Shown one piece after another: positions 7,510 to 10,672 of a stretch of 10,672 nucleotides of DNA. A program made the translations under genes and the position numbers. The notes under the pieces are model-generated. The model was not told the DNA's origin, searched no databases, and worked only from the letters and a program-made list of their open reading frames with translations. Position 1 is the stretch's first letter. Every line of letters starts with the position of its first letter. The DNA comes from Deltaproteobacteria bacterium (GTDB lineage Bacteria > Desulfobacterota > Desulfuromonadia > Desulfuromonadales > JAAYDE01), in assembly GCA_017417085.1 (NCBI GenBank), contig JAFPZV010000145.1, forward strand, positions 1-10,672, read 5' to 3'.

Positions 7510-9262
7510 GAGGGAAGGCATCGACGTTTTGCGCCGGGTGATACGTTATTCCCGGCCCTATCTGGGAAGAATCGCGCTGGTAGTCTGCGCTTCCATTCTG
7601 GTGGGCGCAACCGATGTGGCTTCCGCCAAGTTGGTGCAGCCCCTGGTGGACAAGGTGCTCCAGCCGCAGGACCGGGCCTTGATACCGCTGGTGCCCTTCT
7701 TCATTGTCCTGCTGTTTGCCGTGAAAGGCAGCGGGAAGTTTGTGCAGGAGTACTGCATCAAGACCGCCGGTGCGCTGGTGGTGCAGGATATCCGCAACGA
7801 ACTGTACAGTCACTGCCTGAAACTTTCGCTGGGGTATTTCAATCAGAATACGGCCGGCAATTTTATGTCGCGAATTCTCAACGATGTGGGCGTTATGCAA
7901 CGCGCAACTGCGGACATGCTGGTGGATGGCATCCGTGAAAGCGTGACGCTTGTGGGACTTTTGGGACTTGCCTTCTACAATGACTGGAAGTTGACGTCTG
8001 TAGCTTTTCTGGTGCTGCCGCTGGCATTTTTCCCCGGCGTTTGCGTCGGAAGGCGCATCAAGAAAAATTCCAAGGCCGGCCAGGCGGTTTTGGGCGATTT
8101 GACTGCCATCTTGCAGGAAACCTTCTCCGGCATGAAGATCATCAAATCTTTTGGAACGGAAGCGCGGGAACGCGACAAGTTCATGCGGGAGAACCGCAAT
8201 TTTTACCACTTTATCCGCAACGTGGCGCTGTACGATTCGCTTTCAGCCCCAATTGTGGAAGTGCTTGCCTCGATAGGAGTGGCGGCGGTCTTCTGGTTCG
8301 GCATCTACCGGGTGATCAACGGTGTGATCACCTTGGGACAGCTCTTCTCTTTTGGAACCGCCATCATCATGATGTATGTGCCGTTGCGGCGCTTGATCAA
8401 GCTGAACAACACCGCGCAGGCGGTGATGGGCTCTGCGGAGCGGGTGTTTGAAATCCTCGATCACCGCCCGGACATTACCGATGCTCCAGATGCGTTTTCC
8501 ATGGGGCGGGCGCGTGGCGAGGTGGTGTTTGACCATGTGCATTTTGCCTATGACGGCCAAACGGTGCTGGAGGATTTTTCGCTGCACGTTTCTCCTGGTG
8601 AGGTGGTGGCTCTTGTGGGGCCGAGCGGTTCCGGAAAAACGACCATAGTTTCGTTGCTTTTGAGATTTTATGACGTGCAGGAGGGCTGTGTCAGCATAGA
8701 TGGGCACGATGTTCGCAAGATTGCTTCGGAGAGTCTGCGTCGCAATGTGGCCCTGGTAGATCAGGAGACCTTTCTGTTCAACGATTCGGTCTCCGGAAAT
8801 ATCCGCTACGGCTGCCCGGATGCTTCGGAAGAAGCGGTGCGCAAGGCTGCGGTTGCCGCTTACGCCGATCAATTTATCCGTGAACTTCCTGCAGGTTACG
8901 ACGAGATCATCGGCGATCGGGGCGTGCGGCTCTCCGGGGGACAGCGCCAGCGCCTGTGCATTGCGCGGGCCCTGTTGATGGATGCGCCGATTCTGGTTCT
9001 GGACGAGGCGACCAGCGCTCTGGATACGGAGAGCGAAACGGTAGTGCAGAAGGCTTTGGGCAATCTGATGCGAAATCGCACCACCTTTGTTATCGCCCAT
9101 CGTCTGTCCACCATCTGCGGAGCGGACAAGATCGTGGTGATCGACAATGGCCGGGTTGTGGAAATGGGCAGTCATGCGGAGTTGATGGCGGCCAGGGGCT
9201 TCTATCACAAACTGTACGAATTCCAGTTTGCGGGGCGTAATGGGGAAATGGCTTCGGGATAA
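7502..9262 (+). CDS. msbA: MsbA-type lipid A exporter (ABC half-transporter)
   Basis: A 586-residue fused membrane and ATPase subunit, matching E. coli MsbA (582). As a homodimer the family flips lipid A-core across the inner membrane using ATP. The membrane domain occupies about residues 10-320, with hydrophobic stretches near 23-43, 60-76, 148-170, 257-275 and 277-297. The ATPase domain has Walker A GPSGSGKTT (373-381), Q-loop Q421, signature LSGGQ (477-481), Walker B ILVLDE (497-502), D-loop SALD (505-508) and switch histidine H533. ATP-site motifs are intact. GGAGG at 7490-7494 sits inside the end of lpxB, seven bases before the ATG, and the genes overlap by eight bases. MsbA-like lipid or drug exporters share these motifs, but lpxB and waaA as near neighbours favour lipid A as substrate. 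Confidence 0.9.
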   Translation: MVKREGIDVLRRVIRYSRPYLGRIALVVCASILVGATDVASAKLVQPLVDKVLQPQDRALIPLVPFFIVLLFAVKGSGKFVQEYCIKTAGALVVQDIRNELYSHCLKLSLGYFNQNTAGNFMSRILNDVGVMQRATADMLVDGIRESVTLVGLLGLAFYNDWKLTSVAFLVLPLAFFPGVCVGRRIKKNSKAGQAVLGDLTAILQETFSGMKIIKSFGTEARERDKFMRENRNFYHFIRNVALYDSLSAPIVEVLASIGVAAVFWFGIYRVINGVITLGQLFSFGTAIIMMYVPLRRLIKLNNTAQAVMGSAERVFEILDHRPDITDAPDAFSMGRARGEVVFDHVHFAYDGQTVLEDFSLHVSPGEVVALVGPSGSGKTTIVSLLLRFYDVQEGCVSIDGHDVRKIASESLRRNVALVDQETFLFNDSVSGNIRYGCPDASEEAVRKAAVAAYADQFIRELPAGYDEIIGDRGVRLSGGQRQRLCIARALLMDAPILVLDEATSALDTESETVVQKALGNLMRNRTTFVIAHRLSTICGADKIVVIDNGRVVEMGSHAELMAARGFYHKLYEFQFAGRNGEMASG

Positions 9263-9911
9263 GATGCTTTTCGGGCTTGTGCCCGTTCTGGCGCGAGTGA
9301 TGGTTGACCTGCTATGGTTCACCATGCGGGTGAAGATCGAGAATGAAGAGAGTATCTTGCCCTTTCATGCGCAACGGCGGGGTGTCGTCTTGGGCTTTTG
9401 GCATGATCAGATGCTTTTGATGATCAAGGTCTATCGCGGTCCGGGAATCCGGGCGCTGATGAGCGCTTCTAGGGATGGCGCCATTGCCGCCGCCATAATG
9501 CGGCGTTTTGGATGCGGTGCCGTCTGTGGTTCGTCCTCACGCCACGGCGCCGCGGCCTTGAAGGAGATGGTGCAACTTGTTGAATCGGGGGTGGATATAG
9601 GGATTACTCCGGATGGCCCGCGTGGCCCGCGTCATGAAATGAAGGCGGGGGTGGCACAAGTGGGCAAACTGAGTGGCTGCCCGGTTTTTTTGGGATCCTT
9701 TGCCTGTAGTCGCGGTCACCGTTTTGCGTCATGGGACCGCTTTGTACTGCCTTATCCCGGTGCCAAATGCGTCTTTCGCTATTCCGGGCCGCATTTTGCC
9801 CGGCCTGAGGAAGAAGTGGAGGCTTTTCGCCTCCGTCTGCAGCGCGAGATGGAAGTCAATCAGGAGGAAACCGAACGTTGTCTGGAGGCATGGCATGTAT
9901 CTGCTGTATGA
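9240..9911 (+). CDS. DUF374-family lysophospholipid acyltransferase-like protein, possible LpxJ-type lipid A acyltransferase
   Basis: A product of 223 residues with the marks of the DUF374 branch of the LPLAT acyltransferases: LGFWHDQMLLM with H55, SASRDG (75-80), GSSSRHGAAALKEM (97-110), TPDGPRGPR (123-131) and SWDRFVLP (164-171). A hydrophobic N-terminus (about 9-30) suggests inner-membrane attachment. From memory, DUF374 proteins of Epsilonproteobacteria (LpxJ) add secondary acyl chains to lipid A; the place between msbA and waaA fits such a role, but substrate and acyl length cannot be read from sequence. The usual LPLAT HX4D/E motif is not obvious, since Leu follows H55 at the fifth place. 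The start is uncertain: ATG 9240 overlaps msbA by 23 bases, TTG 9228 would add four residues, and ATG 9264, one base after the msbA stop, would remove eight. Confidence 0.85.
   Translation: MGKWLRDKMLFGLVPVLARVMVDLLWFTMRVKIENEESILPFHAQRRGVVLGFWHDQMLLMIKVYRGPGIRALMSASRDGAIAAAIMRRFGCGAVCGSSSRHGAAALKEMVQLVESGVDIGITPDGPRGPRHEMKAGVAQVGKLSGCPVFLGSFACSRGHRFASWDRFVLPYPGAKCVFRYSGPHFARPEEEVEAFRLRLQREMEVNQEETERCLEAWHVSAV
9884..9888 (+). promoter_or_regulatory. Ribosome binding site of waaA inside the upstream gene
   Basis: GGAGG lies six bases before the ATG at 9895 and within the last codons of the DUF374 gene. It picks the 9895 start over an out-of-frame ATG at 9890 and supports translation coupled to the upstream gene. 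Confidence 0.7.
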
Positions 9912-10672
9912 CATTTTGTTCCTGATTGCGATGCCATTTCTCCTGGTGGGCTTTTTTTTCCGGGGGCTGCGGCGGGGAAGAGTACGGCGTGGCCTGAGGG
10001 AACGTTTTGGCTTCTATCGCCGCGAGCGCTTGCAGCCGCTTGAAGGACGGAAGGTCATCTGGATTCACGCGGTATCTGTGGGAGAGGCGCGCGCCGCCAT
10101 TCCCCTGCTGCGGGCCTTGCGGCAGACTGCTTCGCAGTATGCGGTGGTCATGACCACCGTTACCGAAACCGGGCAGGATGTGGCACGCAAAATTCCCGAA
10201 GTGGACGCCTGTTTCTACTTTCCTTTCGATTTTTCCGGTATTGTTCGCCGGGCTCTCCGTGCCTTTCATCCCTGTCTGATTCTGATCGTCGAAACGGAAA
10301 TTTGGCCCAATCTGATGCGGCTGGCCTATCGCCGGACGATACCTGTCGTGTTGGTCAACGGACGTTTTTCGGATCGTTCCTTTCCCCATTACTGCTGGGC
10401 GGGACGTTTGACTTTCTGGGTCATGCGCGAGTTCGCCGCGTTCTGCATGCAGACCGCGCTGGATGCCAGGCGGGCCTGCCAGATTGGCGCGCCGCCGGAA
10501 CGGGTGACCGTGACCGGCAATCTGAAATTTGATATGCGGGCGGATAATGCTGTGGCTCCTGCCGATTGTCCGCAACTGCGGGAAGAATTTCGTTTGCCGC
10601 AAGAATCGCTGGTTTGGGCCTGCGGGAGTACGCATGAAGGCGAAGAGGAGATCCTGCTGCGGGTGTATGGCC
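9895..10672 (+). CDS. waaA: WaaA (KdtA), 3-deoxy-D-manno-octulosonic acid transferase, N-terminal part
   Basis: The frame is open from the ATG at 9895 to the window end, giving 259 residues of a protein that usually has about 425, so it is cut by the window. WaaA adds Kdo from CMP-Kdo to the lipid A precursor at the inner membrane. Residues 3-22 form the hydrophobic N-terminal anchor. Then come IWIHAVSVGEARAAIPLL (55-72), where E64 fits the catalytic glutamate of the family, TTVTETG (87-93), VETEIWPNL (132-140), LVNGRFSDRSF (153-163), GNLKFD (208-213) and CGSTHEGEEE (243-252), all hallmark GT30 blocks. It overlaps the DUF374 gene by 17 bases and has GGAGG six bases upstream. The number of Kdo units added cannot be predicted. 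In remembered relatives lpxK often follows. Confidence 0.95.
   Translation, partial: MYLLYDILFLIAMPFLLVGFFFRGLRRGRVRRGLRERFGFYRRERLQPLEGRKVIWIHAVSVGEARAAIPLLRALRQTASQYAVVMTTVTETGQDVARKIPEVDACFYFPFDFSGIVRRALRAFHPCLILIVETEIWPNLMRLAYRRTIPVVLVNGRFSDRSFPHYCWAGRLTFWVMREFAAFCMQTALDARRACQIGAPPERVTVTGNLKFDMRADNAVAPADCPQLREEFRLPQESLVWACGSTHEGEEEILLRVYG

Overview
The window is an uninterrupted, all plus-strand run of outer-membrane biogenesis genes, about 53% GC by eye, with almost no intergenic space. Gene content and order (lolC/E, lolD, bamA, skp/ompH, lpxD, fabZ, lpxA, lpxB, msbA, a DUF374 acyltransferase, waaA) point to a Gram-negative bacterium. The block msbA, DUF374 acyltransferase, waaA together with a Lol exporter placed ahead of bamA resembles Desulfuromonadales-type Deltaproteobacteria (Geobacter, Pelobacter and Desulfuromonas relatives). 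That placement comes from remembered gene order and protein character, not from a search, and is only moderately sure.

Layout. Bases 1-311 hold the C-terminal end of a LolC/LolE permease, cut by the window edge, and 387-1058 its ATPase LolD; together they extract lipoproteins from the inner membrane. A 69-base gap follows with a good sigma-70-like promoter (TTTACA, 17 bases, TATATT). Then come bamA (1128-3395) and the periplasmic chaperone gene skp/ompH (3434-3964), which serve beta-barrel protein assembly. From 4018 to 7509 are the early lipid A genes lpxD (TTG start), fabZ, lpxA and lpxB. From 7502 to the end are msbA (lipid A flippase), a DUF374-family acyltransferase gene that may encode a late lipid A acyltransferase, and waaA (Kdo transferase), which runs off the window end.

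How the genes work together. FabZ supplies the fatty-acid elongation cycle at the branch point where 3-hydroxyacyl-ACP is used by LpxA and LpxD. LpxA adds the first acyl chain to UDP-GlcNAc, LpxD the second, and LpxB joins two units into the disaccharide. WaaA adds Kdo and MsbA flips the product across the inner membrane. Lol, Bam and Skp deliver the lipoproteins and barrel proteins that share the outer membrane with LPS. Not encoded here are lpxC, the UDP-diacylglucosamine pyrophosphatase (lpxH, lpxI or lpxG) and lpxK. In remembered relatives an lpxI often lies between lpxA and lpxB; here that junction is only 42 bases.

I see no RNA gene, mobile element, CRISPR array, repeat family, pseudogene or rho-independent terminator, and no stretch above 75 bases without a gene. 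I found no sign of a new biological system. The points worth a second look are the DUF374 enzyme, the missing pyrophosphatase gene, the internal promoter, and some residue-level features of LpxA and LpxB.
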